From contig JARCOQ010000006.1 of assembly GCA_029207755.1 (NCBI GenBank), forward strand, positions 30,586,522 through 30,650,521: DNA of 64,000 bases, written 5' to 3'. The notes beneath the pieces are model-generated. The model was not told the origin of the DNA, made no database searches, and worked only from the letters and a program-made list of their open reading frames with translations. Positions 23,301 to 36,082 of this stretch are shown here, piece by piece (within the stretch, counting starts at the first letter, position 1; every line of letters begins with the position of its first letter). The position numbers were made by a program, and so were the translations under genes. The stretch comes from Chamaea fasciata (Eukaryota > Chordata > Aves > Passeriformes > Sylviidae).

Positions 23301-26010
23301 TAAATTGCCTTTCAGTATTCTTTCCTTTTTTGATTAATTTACACAAAAGAATGTTTGCTGCTCCTGCAGAAAAACAGGCATTTTTGAACTGCTAATACAT
23401 GCAGTTGAAATGACAGTTAATTCACTAATGGTTTCATACCTATTTTCATGGGATTCAGTTATGCATGACACTATTGAAAAAACATTTTCATATTTTAAGA
23501 GGACAACACTACCTATTGTTAGACAAATCAAACTTTTTTTTTCATTTATTTTATTGATAGGAAGAAAAGATGAAAAGTCATCATACAGGCTTTCAACAAC
23601 CTTCTGTTTTTCATTGAGACTCTGTCCTGGAAGAAAGGACTGTAATTCTAAATAAATTGAGGTATACCTAATATTTGCTATACATAATACAATACAATAT
23701 TTTGACTGAGTTTCAGTTGTTGCATGAAGAATGAAAAGCCTTAATTGTATTCTTGGACACAGTTTCAAAACAGAGCAAACAAAAGGGAGTGGATATATAG
23801 GCAATAAATTCATGTAACTAATAATTCTAATTCACCAAGTAAACTAGGAAAATGTATTTACTTAACGAAGTTTATACTATTTCATACTCCTTTTAAAAAG
23901 TCAAGTCTAACAAAAAAAAAAAAACGTGATTATTTATCTGTATTTGTGTAAAAAGCAACATATATTAGAACATTTTCAGCCAAGACCACTTAATGAACAC
24001 AGAAATTTGTTTTCATGAGGAAATGTCACTAGAAATAACTGTATGAGTTTACAGTTTTATCTCCAAAATTAAAAAATGCAATACTAACAAATCAAATTAC
24101 TTGCTATGGGTAGGCTGCATGTCAGATATGACATCACTGAAAAGATTAAAAATTTTCATAAGGAGTTTTCTAGATTTCATGTTTGGACATGCCAAAACTG
24201 AAGAGATGATTTGTGAGAAAATTCAGTAATACACCTGAGAAAGAATGGTAAAACCAGACCTTTCATATGTCAGATAAAATACTTGAAAAATTACATACAT
24301 TTTGTCAACAATATATGGATGTGACTGAACACCTCATGAGGGAATAAATTTTGCACCAGAGCTGGAAAAGCGGAGAGCAGATCCTGGTGATCTTGATTTG
24401 ACACGGCCGCACAGCCTTCCTGACAGCACACCTTACCAGGCTCCACGATCTGTTGACTTGATACCCCTTTCAAGTATTGAAAAAACATATTCCTCCCTAC
24501 CAAATGTTTCTACTGAGTGTCAGAGAAAACAGTGAAGACTAGCCAGCTTCCAAACACTTTTCTCCTCACTGTAACCCCTTTCTCTGTACTTGGGCAGTTC
24601 ACTGCTTGTGCTAGCTCTAGCAGCAGCAGAAGTCCAAGAGAGGAAACAGATACCAAAGGGAAGTAGCTGTCAGTAGCAGACCCATGGTTTTCCTCCTGAC
24701 AGAAAACAGTTTGTCTGTCCTAAGACTAATGTCTAGAATACCTGCTTTGCCACTTTAAATAAACCACCAAAAGTTCAGCAGAATCCAGGGGCTGATGACA
24801 TTAAACCTGAAAGATTCTTCTTTTCCCTCCAGACTCAGTTGTGACTTAAGTCTCTCAACAATGTGACACCCTGAAGAACTACTTTTCTTGTTTGAAGTCA
24901 GCTCTGTTATTTGAACACAAATATGTAAGGAATATCTAACATTGATCGTGCAGGAATAACCACGCTGTTCTATACCTTTAAATTACAGAGACTGTAACAA
25001 GTGTGCAATGTGGTGCACTTCTATTAAAAAAACAATATATATACAGGACTGTGGAGAAATATTGATAACACAGTGGCTTAGTGGGCTGGATTAACCTGAA
25101 GGGCTCAAATCCAGGTGCCAATCACTTTGATTAACAGTTCAGGGAAGGCTGCTCATGAAGTTACTCAATGGCAGCCCGTTTTCTGATGCATATTGCCATA
25201 AAGAAGTTAACTCCCAGTCTGGAGATTGTAAAGCAGCGGGTTATAACACTGGGAGATGGTTAGGCTATAAAACTGAAGTCATGCTTACCAAGTGATTTGA
25301 CTCACTAAGTCCCTTCCAATCAACTGGTACAAGGGTTTACCAACATTCTTTTCTTTTCAAAGATTCTTGTTTTTCACATTGCTTTCATGTAGAGAGAATT
25401 TATGCCCCTTGCTGTTCCTACTTCTATATCTACTTTTCAGGGTGTTATAATTCTACCAGTTGTGAAATTCTCCAAAATGATAGAAGTGTCTGGATGATAC
25501 CACACAGCTGTAAAGTGCTGTGAATGTTTGTCAGTATGACATTTTCTCCATACCTGCACTGAGTAACTCAAGTGGGGATGAAAAGTTGTTAGAGTGGATT
25601 GAAGTTTTTTTAACTAAAAATACTGATTTGGCCATGAAACAAGATACCAGAAAAATCTGCAAATTCAATTACACCGATAATATGGCTTCTCCATACTCAG
25701 TAACAGCTAAAATGTATTCAGGTAGACTGTGTAAATCAGGAAACACTGAAAAAAAATCCTATATGAGGTGGCAGATTCATTATGTAACTGAACTGAAGAC
25801 CTTTGAAAAGGATGCTGCTTTTTGTCCCTCTTCTTTACCCATATGGTGTCTTTAATTCTCTTCACCAACTAATGTAAATTTCTCTTTGTTTTCTTTAATA
25901 ATTCTAAAGTGAATTCAAATACTAAAAACATGCATTAAAATATTAATATTTTTAAAGAAACTATATATATTATTTTATCCATTACATTTTTTATTATTAT
26001 TGTTACTATT
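17336..26010. other. Unique AT-rich non-coding sequence
   Basis: No gene or clear element is seen over 8.7 kb. It holds T or A runs near 18761-18770, 20571-20586 and 23911-23924. A 159-codon minus open frame at 23334-23813 is discussed under findings. A small CpG-containing patch near 24360-24430 and a tRNA-promoter-like pair at 25074-25112 are the only other points of note. Confidence 0.55.
25074..25112 (+). repeat. Possible tRNA-derived SINE relic (A/B box pair)
   Basis: An 11-mer at 25074-25084 (TGGCTTAGTGG) fits the RNA polymerase III A-box consensus TRGYNNARNNG exactly, and 25102-25112 (GGCTCAAATCC) fits the B box GGTTCRANNCC with one mismatch. The gap is only 17 bp, shorter than in a real tRNA, so this is not a tRNA gene. 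It could be a decayed tRNA-derived SINE with a deletion, or chance. I could not identify a SINE body downstream. Confidence 0.2.
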
Positions 26011-26036
26011 AGAATCATAGAATCATTTAGGTTGGT
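26011..26036 (-). mobile_element. CR1 LINE terminal scrap, minus strand
   Basis: 'agaatcatagaatcatttaggttgg' is the reverse complement of the CR1 3' terminus (ccaacctaaatgattctatgattct). Only about 26 bp remain before unrelated sequence, which makes this an extremely 5'-truncated insertion or a deletion remnant. Confidence 0.75.
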
Positions 26037-26539
26037 TCTCCAGAGATATGGTAGAAAGCAAATGAGAAAGAGAAAATACTGTATCAATCCAACAAGCCAC
26101 CTAGTCATCTAGATAAGCATGCATAAAATCACAAATAAAGAGATGTTTCTTTCCTATTGTCAATATAAATCAGATTTTTAAAGTTGATTAAACAGAGTTA
26201 TTTTTACCTGCTTCATCTTTCCATCTCTACATACAGTGCTCTTATCTTGAAAAAGCAAAATTGAATGGAAGAATGGGAATAACTCTCCTCAATCAACTCT
26301 AAGACAACTGTAGCAAGGATGTTTTTGGTATGCCTTGAAATGAAAGGTTTGGTCGTTAATGGTAGCGTAACAATACACAAAATTACTCAAATTGCACTGC
26401 ATTCCAAAATCTTTTTATCAGAGCATTAGAAAAAGCAGATCAAAGTCATATAAGGATGATCTTGAAACTTTACTACTAAATTCCCCAACTTCTTTTTTCC
26501 AGTATACGTCATACAAGTATACTTAATGACTTAATGACT

Positions 26540-27340
26540 TGGGGGTGCGAGGGGGTTTCACAATAGAAGAAACCTCTGAGAGAGCAGGGAGAGCCACTAT
26601 GATCCCACAGAGATGTGGACAGAGACAGGGCCAATAGTAGTCAATCCCACAACACATAAAGGAAGCCCTTGGGGAGCAGTGGTGGTCAGGAGCACTGCAC
26701 ACAGGGTGCGGCAATCAGCCAGGGCTCTGCACAGCACTCTGTGTGGTAATTCACACAGGAAGCAAGCTGGAGCCCTGCCAGTTCAACCAGGTTTTGGTGT
26801 GGTACCCAACCAGCAGAAAACCATGGCCTCTGTAAGCTCTGCCCCCACCACGGCTGACACAGTGCCCAAACAGAGGTCCACTGAAGACACGCTGCCACCC
26901 TGGTGTCAGCTTCAGACTGTGCCCTGCTCTTAGGTCAGCACGGGGCTGCAGCAGTTAGCACCCCTGGGGAAGGTGTGCCCAGGTACAGGGTCTCCTCTGC
27001 TCAGTGACCGAGCTCTGGAGGCAGTGAGTAGGTTGACAGTATCAGCTAGCATGAGAGAGATACAGACAATTGTAATCACAGCCTGCCTTCCTTGGGACAG
27101 GCCCAACAGCTGGCTCAAATGCATGATGTTGAGGGTTCTGTACCCTCTCTCCAGCTGGCTAAACGTAGTGACTTAAAGGACAGGTGGAAACAGTGATGAG
27201 TTCCTGCTGGTTGGCCAGCACATCTCTTTGACTACCCCACCTTTCCAAATGCCCTTGCCTATGAAGTACAAGGTCCTGCAAGTGGAACCAAGCAATAGTG
27301 AAGGTAGCGGCTCCCAACAGGCCCAGGTAATGCTGCAGTC
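26540..27340 (+). mobile_element. Probable CR1 5' UTR/ORF1-derived segment, degenerate
   Basis: This is the GC-richest stretch of the window and lies directly upstream of, and in the same orientation as, a CR1 3' end. The plus frame starting at 26613 ends in a region (about residues 70-95) rich in A-S-V-T-T, with T-A-D-T-V and T-E-D-T, resembling the degenerate 'ASVST..TTADA.TQTE' opening of avian CR1 ORF1. Farther on, 'cagtgagtaggttgacagtatc..agcatgagagag' resembles the coiled-coil-like 'EISRL..IREAE' ORF1 part, and 'aaaggacaggtggaaacag' the 'KDRWKQ' part. Frames are broken several times. The assignment is from memory of the family and could be wrong; an unrelated retroelement or a degenerate host exon remains possible. 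Confidence 0.5.
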
Positions 27341-27349
27341 TTGGGGCAG

Positions 27350-27884
27350 AGTGCCTGAACACAAGCCAGCAGTGTGCCGAGGTGGTCAAGACAGCCGATG
27401 GCATCCTGGCTTGTGTCAGGAATAGTGTGGACAGCAGGACTCAGGAAACAATTCTTCCCCTGTAGCTGGCTCTGGTGAGGCCACACCTTGAGTTCTGTGT
27501 CCAGATCTGGGCCACAATTCAGGTAGAACATTGAGATGCAGGAGCAAGTTCAGAGAAACACAACAAAGTTGTTGAAAGGATCTGGAGACTAAGCCATATG
27601 AGGAGTAGCTGAAAGAAATGGGGTTGTTTAGCCTAGAGAAGAGGAGGCTCAGGGGAGATCTTTTCACTCTCTACAACTCCCTGAGACGAGGGCCAGGTGG
27701 GGATTGGCCTCTTCTCACATGCAACCAGTGACAGGACAAGAGGGCAGAGCTTCAGGATGTGTCAGGTGAGGTTCAGGGTGGAGGTAAGGAGGTATGTGTT
27801 CATCACAGAAAGGGTTGTTAAGTGTTGGAACAGGCTGCCCAGAGAGGGGCTGTAGTCACTATCCCTGGAGGAGTTTAAGACTCT
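27350..27884 (+). mobile_element. CR1 LINE ORF2 3' end, truncated by a microsatellite
   Basis: It begins 'cctgaacacaagccagcagtgtgcc' and continues with 'gatggcatcctggcttgtgtcaggaatagtgtgg', 'ggctctggtgaggccacacctt', 'gttgtttagcctagagaagaggaggctcaggg', 'acagaaagggttgttaagtgttggaacaggctgcccag' and 'atccctggaggagtttaa', all in CR1 order. It stops about 120-150 bp before the normal CR1 end, where an ATACAT microsatellite takes over, and no terminal octamers are found beyond it. Several stops and frameshifts make it non-coding. Upstream it abuts a probable ORF1 segment, so most of ORF2, including the catalytic reverse transcriptase, is absent. Confidence 0.9.
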
Positions 27885-28075
<191 letters not shown>

Positions 28076-31000
28076 TAGCAATTTAAATTATGCACGAGGG
28101 TTAAAATACACTATTAAAATTACATTTTCACTTCAGTGGCAAACACTGGTGAAAGAAATACCAGAGCCATTTTACATCTGGATCTAACATATGCAGTATC
28201 TGCTTCATTAATATCTAGTCTCTCTCAGCTTTCATCAGTACTATTTGAATCTTTTTATAATCTTTATATGTTTCCTATTTGAACACTTCATGGCCAGTAC
28301 TGTGAATTATTTTGTTTCTAAATTCCTAATTCAGTCTGCAATGAAAACATATTAGACATATACATTTATTTTGAAATTTCAGAAAATGGGCATAAAATTT
28401 TAATGTAAGTAAAACTAAGCAAATATAAGATAAGTTCAAGGAATACTTTTAGTTTTCAAATTGGCATACATATGGAACATAGACCTGAAAAGCAACTAAA
28501 GTTAATGAGAATCCATATATGTGACTGAAAGGCCTTGGCTCAGACTGAACATGACAAAGTCTATTGCTTTTTTCCAGATGCTTGGCAGTAGTGGCCAACA
28601 GCTAACTTTAGCTAGATACTTTGAATACATTTCTGTTTTTATTTTTCCATGTAAGCAACATTTCCTTTTTCTACAGGGATACCAGGCTGTCATAAATAAA
28701 GGACAGATCTATAATGAACTACAATGAAAAAATAAAATTAACAGTCTGTGCAGCAGAAGATGTGATTTATTTTGTGATCTGAATGAGAAAATGATGATAA
28801 AATAATTATGATAAAATCTTTTTGGTACACTGAAATATGGTATAAAATAAGCAAAAAAGCTATTTACAATGAAATTATACAGAATAATTTTTTTGCTTTG
28901 CAGCTTTGAAACCTCAGACTAATTTTTACCGATGAAACTCAATAGCCATTTTGAAGAGTGTTCATAAGTTTTCTAATTTTTCTTGGGCTCTGAAGCATAA
29001 ATACATAGTAAGTCATTAGAAAATCTAGTGCATCTGCCCATGTATATACTCTGAGCCTGAGCAAAATGAACTATGTTCTTTGAGCCCTTTCCATGCTGAT
29101 GTTATCTCAGTTTTACTGTCTGGCAATTCACTCATGCTTCCTACAAAGCATGCATGTTTGCCTGGAGTAACTCTCAAAAGTGCATGTACCTTTCAGAACA
29201 ACAATTGCTAAACTTTCCTTCTCACATTTTTTTTTATAAAAAGCCTTGATGAATCTGACATTTGCAGCGGCTGGGGAGCTCAATTCCATTTCTTCAAGTA
29301 AGATCACATCTATATGGTGAAGTCAAATAATAACTACTGCAGGATAATTGGGGAGGGGATTTTAAAGCCAGAAATGTTTCTGTGTTGGAAAACAATGTTA
29401 CAGTATTGCTGATGCTATCATCACTGAAGAAGTTTGGAGAGGTCAAATTGCCAAGAGAGGACCAGTTTTTGTTCAAAAAATGACTGATTTTAGAACACTC
29501 TAAAAGGGACTTGTGTGAGGGGGGGAGGACCATAGGTGTTTGTTCCTCTGCGCTTTTGTTTTGGGTTGCTTTTATTTTTTCTGAATAGTATCACTTATTC
29601 CAATCAATTATTACCACTTCCTCCAATCCTTGCACTTACAGATTTATGTTGACCACACACATGCCTGTGCTTATTTCCAACTGACAACGTCTTTGTGCAT
29701 CTCAGATGAATCAAAGCGGATTAAAGTAATGGTTCAAAAGAACTGGATTCAAAAGTGCAGGAAATAGAATGGGAGCAGTCGTAAAAAAAAAAAAAGGCCT
29801 TCAAAAATATCTATGCTGTTTGATTTTTTTTTAAGTAAGCAAGTCATAACATCTACCTGTTCTAGTCACAGAGAATGACTTCAAGTCTAGAGTCAATCAA
29901 GGGATTCAAAATTCAAAAGAAGTCACCTATTTTCTCGGTTTGTAAGCCACCTGGCTATTTGCTATGTTACTCTACTGGCCACAAATACAGTTGTAAATTC
30001 AACAGAGAAGGCTGGAGTAAGGAGTTTTAAGGTAGAAATTTATAAACTGGTGTTTATAAATAGAGATTCTACTCTGCATAATGTTGTAATTTTCATGTTG
30101 CAAACAGAAATATTTGCATTTAAATACTGAACCAGGAAAAACTTGTTGTGTTAAATACCAAAGTAAACCTTTTGTCTCATACTGTTCACTTACAAATTTG
30201 CTTCAAAACTTTCTGTTCTGCTTAGCTTTTGAGTACAAAATTAAAGAAATTAAAGTGTGCTCATCTTCATAGTTAAGGAAAATGATTTTGCTACTCTCTG
30301 CCTAGAAACACAAGTGCGATTGACAATCTTTGCCTCCAACATAGAAAAGCTGTAGTAAAGTTATTTTAAAGAAACTATAGCTGGAATGCTGAACAAAACC
30401 AAAAATAAAACAAAACAACAAACCAAGCATACAACAACAACAACAAAAAAACCACAAACAAACAAACAAACAATCAAAACAAAAAACACAAAAAACACCA
30501 CCCCAAACTCAACCAAACAAAAAATATCCCCAACCCATTTGTTAGCTCTTCAATTATCACAAGTCCCTAAGCAGGGTTTCAAGATGGTGCAGCTTCTATC
30601 TGAGCTTGCTTATTAAATAACATGGCTTTATTTTTTAAGGCAAACTGAACTCTATCACTTCTGGAGCTCTATTAAAGATGGGAAAAGTAGAGATTTTTCT
30701 TTAAAATCTAATCAATGTGATCCAGAGCACAGGCAATTACTTGCTTTTCTTCTAACTAAAAGAATATTGTTATTGCGTATCACTGAAATGTAATGATGCG
30801 ATTCTTTGGGTACCTAATTTTTTAATTTCCACAGCTTCATGTTAGGTAAATTAGATCATTACAAGTGTAATACCAGCTCCTGGTGTCACCAGACTGTACA
30901 TAAATGGATATATTAACTGCCACTACTGAAACTCCTACCTTAAAACTCTGACATCCTTCTTTTGCAATTTTTTTTGCCTGAAAAATGTACTCTTTATTGC

Positions 31001-32734
31001 TTAAAATGATAGTGAATTGTTAACTTTTGTTATTCAGAGGTAAATCAGAATAAGTTTGCTTTGTAAACTTTTATATCAGACCAGATTCAGTAGATGATCC
31101 ATTCAATAAGGCTGTTTTATTAGTTCCACTGTATAAATAAAGTCAAACACACAGAGAAATATCCTTTATCAAAGAATTTTCATGCATATTTATTCTTTGA
31201 CACTTATGTCACTTGATCCAAGTACACATGAGGAATACTGATGAGGAAAAAAACCTGTTTTGTTTAGGGTATATTCCCCCCTTCCAAAGAATGGAATAAC
31301 TTAATATTATTCAGTAAAAAATCACCATTAAAAGAAAATGTATTCTATTCCAAAGCAGACATATGAATATATGGTAGTTTTATATCCATGTCAAGTTTAA
31401 ACTTCATATCTCGGCAGTTGCCTGCATGGAATTTCTACAGATGATTTTCCTCTGCTGGAAATTCTTCTTTCTCAAAAAATTTTGTAACTCCTTTTGGAGA
31501 AAATTAAACATCTGAAAAAGACCCAAATTATCTGGACAAAATGAAAAAATATTTTAAAAGTACAAAAAGAGAAATATAAAATTATGTAAATGATGAGAAT
31601 AAGAAAAATCTTAAAGGAAAATTAACAGTAATTTTTAACAGTACAGTTAAAACCAGTAAAGAATTTATTTTGATTTCAAATTTCAAACAGAAAGGATATT
31701 TCCTCGGTTCAGCTTTGTTGATGTTGATGCTCTGAAAAGTTTCTTGGGAAAAACAAAATCTCTTGCTAAATTTCCTGATAATACACTTGCAAAGGGCCAA
31801 ATATAAATTTCTGTTTTATATGTCTATTTTAAATATTTTAATCAATACTGAAACACAACTGTAATTTATTTCTTAATATTCACTTAATCTACTATTTTGC
31901 ATTGAAAATGATTGGCAAATGCTTATTTTTGTTAACTGGATTTAAAGAAAAACCTCAATCTGTAAGACATTTAGTCCTATGTATAAGTTTTGCATCTGAA
32001 ACTGACATAGATCGATTTTGTATAACAGATAACTTCAGAATGAAGCTATTTTTCTCTATTCTATCTCTCCAAAGTGGGAAATCAAGCTATTTTTTTTCTT
32101 TGTTTTGGTCTTTTTGGTTTTTTTTACTTGGTAGGTTTTTTTTGCTTGTTGCGCAATTTTTGGAGATTTTTTGGCTGTCTATAGATATATAGATATATAT
32201 CTATATCTGTACTAAAGCTATACTTTAAAAAGTTGACAGATCCCTTTTCTTTGTATCTGCCCCAATCATGGCTTAATTGCATTAATGTGAGGAAGGTCAG
32301 GCTGCTAGCCCTTCTAGAGAGTATTTCCAATGAAAAATGGAAAGCAGGGAAAAAATCAGATACTGCCTGCTTTGAAAGTTTCCCTATTATAGCCTTTGAG
32401 GGCTGAGTCCTCAGAGTACACTGCAGAGTACTCTCACACAAAATTTTAAACAGCTGTCTGAATTTCTCTTGCTGTTGCAGCTGCTAACAATTACATTAAA
32501 GGAGAGAATGTGAAAGTACATGGAGGACATTTCAGCTGTTATCTTTTGAATACACTGTGCTTTTCACTGATGGGAATACTCAAACTGTGCATTGGACACA
32601 CACCAAAATTTTGCTTTGAATGATATGCTAATGTTAAGACAAACGCTGGTGACTTACATTTCTTTTTTCCCTTCATTTAGCAGACTTAAGAATTAGTTAT
32701 AATACCTGTTGCTGGATGGGCAATGCAGTGGGGT
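28076..32734. other. Unique AT-rich non-coding sequence
   Basis: No gene or recognisable element apart from an A/C tract at 30392-30524. A 20-bp AT palindrome lies near 32180-32205 ('gatatatatc' with matching 5-bp arms). Open frames are at most 105 codons and without motifs. Confidence 0.55.
30392..30524 (+). repeat. A/C-rich simple repeat (CAAAA, CAA, CAAA)
   Basis: A strongly strand-asymmetric A/C tract with CAAAA, ACAACA and CAAA repeats, nearly free of G and T. It accounts for the Lys/Thr/Asn-rich open frame at 30386-30616, which is not a gene. Confidence 0.9.
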
Positions 32735-33910
32735 ACAAGCAATCCCACAGATTTCTGGAATGCCTCGGGGAAAATTACTTGGCACAGAGACTGGACAGAA
32801 CAATCAGAAGAGAAACTTTGTTGCTACACATAAATAGGGAAGACCTAATTAAGGATGTGACAGTCATTGTCAACCTTAATCTGATTGACTGACATTGAAG
32901 CAGTACTGTTGAAGATCCTGAGGAAAGTGAGAAAACACACGACTGTAATCAAGTCCTTAAGCTCCAAAATTAAGCATTTTGGCTCATTCAGGAAAATTAT
33001 AGGTAGTACAAAATAAGCAAGGCAGAGATTGAGGAAGTTTATGCCTCCTGGCCCTTGATCTGGCAAGGTCTGCTCTCAGGAATCCCAGCTCCCTGTACCT
33101 AGTAACAGACTCTGGGGAAGCACTAACCACAGCAGAGGTGAGTTGAGTTAGATATTGCTTAAGTGAAGTGGACATAAGCAAGTGTGAGTTGTTGGAAATC
33201 CTCCAAGAATCCTGAATGACCTGGGTGATGTTGAGAGGCTGCTCATGAATGTCTTAAAAGTGTTATGCAAAAAATTAATAAAAGAAAGAAAATATTTGCT
33301 GCACCCATCTTCAAAAAGAGAAAGGAGGAGGATTTAGTAACTACAAAGTAGTTACTAATTTACTAAATTAATTAATACTGGTAGGCCTAATGTCAGTACT
33401 CAGGAAAATTGTGAAACAAATGCTCCTGAAATGTTTTGGAAACCAGAATAGAAAGGTTATTGGGAATAGCCATCTTGGCCTTACCAAAGGTAAATAGTTC
33501 TCGACCACACTCATTGCCATTTATGAAGAAATGAAAAGCTCTGTGGGTGAGAGAAGACCAATGGATGTTGTTAATATTGAACTTAGTAAACATTTCAGAA
33601 TGAATCCCTTGTTTAATGAGTAATATGGACTGTATATAATACTCCTCAGCATTCAACGCTGTGGAACATTTCCATCAGCGTTCTGGACATGAAATGGTCT
33701 ACTCCTACTTTACCAGGGATATATCAGAGGGACCTCAAGGTGAAGCAATTGGCTGTAAGGAACTTCAGACATTTTGAAAAGGTCAAGTGCAAAACCTTGC
33801 ACATTGGATCAAACAACCCAATGCAATGATGGTACAAGCTGAAGATTGACTCAAATGGGGAAGCAACTCTGCTGGAAAAAGCAAGAGGCTGCTTAAGTGG
33901 CTTCAAGATG
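32735..33910 (+). mobile_element. Ancient, highly decayed CR1 LINE ORF2 fragment
   Basis: The collinear order of weak matches identifies it: 'tttctggaatgcctcggggaaaattacttggcacagagactgg' (CR1 'ctggaaatgcctgggga..tttcttggcacaggtactgg'), 'gaagatcctgaggaaagtgagaaa', 'ggaatcccagctccctg', 'cacccatcttcaaaaagagaaaggaggaggattta', 'atagccatcttggccttaccaaagg' (consensus 'gtcagcatggattcaccaagg') and 'cagagggacctcaaggtgaagc..gtcaagtgcaaaaccttgcac'. It spans from before the reverse transcriptase to just after its core, with several internal deletions. The open frames on the opposite strand in this range are shadows. It is much more diverged than the other copies here, so it predates them. No functional protein can be read. 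Confidence 0.8.
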
Positions 33911-35898
33911 TCTCCTCCCGCCTAACTTATTCCATGTATCTATGAATGGAAGCTATAGCACAGAATGGCAGCTAATTTCATCTTGTATGACCTCAGAGAA
34001 CAAGAATTATTAAGAGAAAAGAATTATTAAGATTAAATGCTTTCTCTATTTTTCTCCTTTTCTTGGTTAAAGTCAGAATGATGGTTTGCTCTCTGTACAG
34101 TTATTTTCAATTACTCTTTTTGCCTAGATAAAGTTAAAAGGATGATTTCAAATACGCACACAAAAAGCCAAGGCTTTCATGTTCTTTCTGTTGAAAAAAG
34201 CAGAACCCTAGAAAGGTTTAAGAAGTGGTTCAGATAGGAGCACTTCTTTATCCTGGAAGTTGTGATATAAACAAAATTCAAATGAGTTTTCTCCTCTACT
34301 CCCATTGAATTTGCATTTTTCAATCAGCTTCAATGATAATTAAATTTAAAAATGGAGAACTGAACCCTAAATATTGTTAAAAACACCAGCAAACCCAAGA
34401 AAGTAACAAAATAAAGAAGTAGGAAATGATTTGGGTGAAATGTCAGTAGTTTAACCAACAGAATTTCACATTAGTAGTTGCTTTTTGAGCACAACACATC
34501 TGAACATGCAAAATTTAGGCTTAGTTTAAAGGACGAAACTCTGTACTAGAGGTAGTATCACTACAAGTCAGCTCAAATTCTTAATGGGAAGAATTATGTT
34601 AATTTACTGCTGGTTTTGCATATTTGTATTGTATGGATAGGAATTGAAGCAAAATCATCAGTTTTGTGGATGCTGGGAAACAGGAAAAAAACTAGGATAG
34701 TTTTATTGATAAATATCTATTGATGAAAAATTACAGTGAAATTATTTCTAAAAAAAATGCCAAAACAAATTTTGAAGAGGTTAATAAAATAAGATATTGA
34801 AGTGCAGAAAAAAATTCTCCTGTATTTTCCATTATTTTCCATAATGCCCCCACTACCAAACTCCTTAACATGCAGAGAGCATATGGGATTCTGACAGGAG
34901 CAGCATGACATCAGTTCAATTTCCTTTTTCCTCTAAATCTTCAAGTATTCATATTTCCAGAATAATGTTTACCAATTCAACTGAAAGTTAATTCTTTTAA
35001 TACACAGAAAGAAGGTAAAATGATTTGTGTTATATGAGTATGTACAGAATATGGCTTGATGTGAATTTGGTGCATTGAAGAAATTATAAAGAATTACTTA
35101 GGATGTTACAGAGTCACAGATGACTGTCTGCAATTACTTTGGGTAACTTTATGGTTACCAATTAGGAAACAAGGAAACATTTTCAGCAAGAGTGTGAGAA
35201 TTTGCATTCTATTGTAAATTTTGGAAACAAACATCTTAGTTTTAAAACAAGCCTAATAGTGTATAATTCCTGTTTTGTATTTTTAGAGTGCTTTGAAGGT
35301 TTGACACACCTTATGAATTATCATGTGGGCCTGTAATAACTGTAGTTTTTACAGTTATCCTCTTCATCAAAATGCTTTTCCCTTAAAAAAATACTCCTAA
35401 AATGAAGATAGAAATAGACTGTGATGTACTAAGTAAACATGTATATATTGCTCCTTGGTAGCTTTTTAAAACAAATTTTGCCAGTCGTTCTGATAAAATA
35501 TGGCCATTTTTTGGATACAATTGATCTCGTCTGTCTTCTCACAACACGGTCTTTTAACTACCTTATTATAATTCTAACTTAAAAACATAAAGTAAAAAAA
35601 GGAAACTTAGCCTTTATCATACACAGTGTTGGTCATAATTTCTTTCATTTACTCTCAGCGACAGCCCTAACATAAAACAATTTAAACTTCAGGACAGGAA
35701 GAACATCATAGTTTATAACCACACTATAATTCCTCCTGATAGAAGCAATTTCCCAGTGATCAGCAACAGAAAGCACAATGAATTCTCACAGGAAGTAAGG
35801 GTCATCAGAGATATCTGGCTCCAGGGGCAATGTACAACCTGATTTTCTCTAATGTAAAAATTTACCAGATTGCTACAAAATATAAATAATAAAACATT
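33911..35898. other. Unique AT-rich non-coding sequence
   Basis: No gene or further element is seen. A short direct repeat 'gaattattaagagaaaagaattattaaga' occurs near 34004-34034. Confidence 0.55.
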
Positions 35899-36043
35899 GG
35901 GGGGGGGGGGGGGGGGGGAAACCAAACCAAAACCAAAAAAAAATCCCAAACCAAACCAAAACAAACCAAAACAAACCAAAACCAAACCAAACCAAACAAA
36001 ACCAAACAAAACAAAACAAAACAAAAACAACAACAACAACAAC

Positions 36044-36074
<31 letters not shown>
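35899..36074 (+). repeat. G20 run followed by CCAAA/CAAAA/CAA tract and A30
   Basis: Twenty consecutive G (35899-35918) are followed by irregular ACCAAA and CAAAA repeats, four CAA units near 36027-36041 and an uninterrupted 30-A run (36045-36074). The tract ends about 10 bp before the CR1 copy begins. All the 72-109-codon frames in 35713-36152 are translations of this tract. The homopolymers are hard to sequence, so exact lengths are uncertain. Confidence 0.95.
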
Positions 36075-36075
<1 letters not shown>

Positions 36076-36082
36076 AGCAAGA

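Noticed and set aside
24291..24503. A 70-codon minus frame across a CpG-containing patch
   Set aside because: It is short and without a recognisable domain; the CpGs are too few to call a CpG island.
32160..32210. AT-rich palindrome that might be a regulatory or origin-like element
   Set aside because: A 20-bp palindrome made only of ATATAT-type sequence is common in AT-rich DNA.
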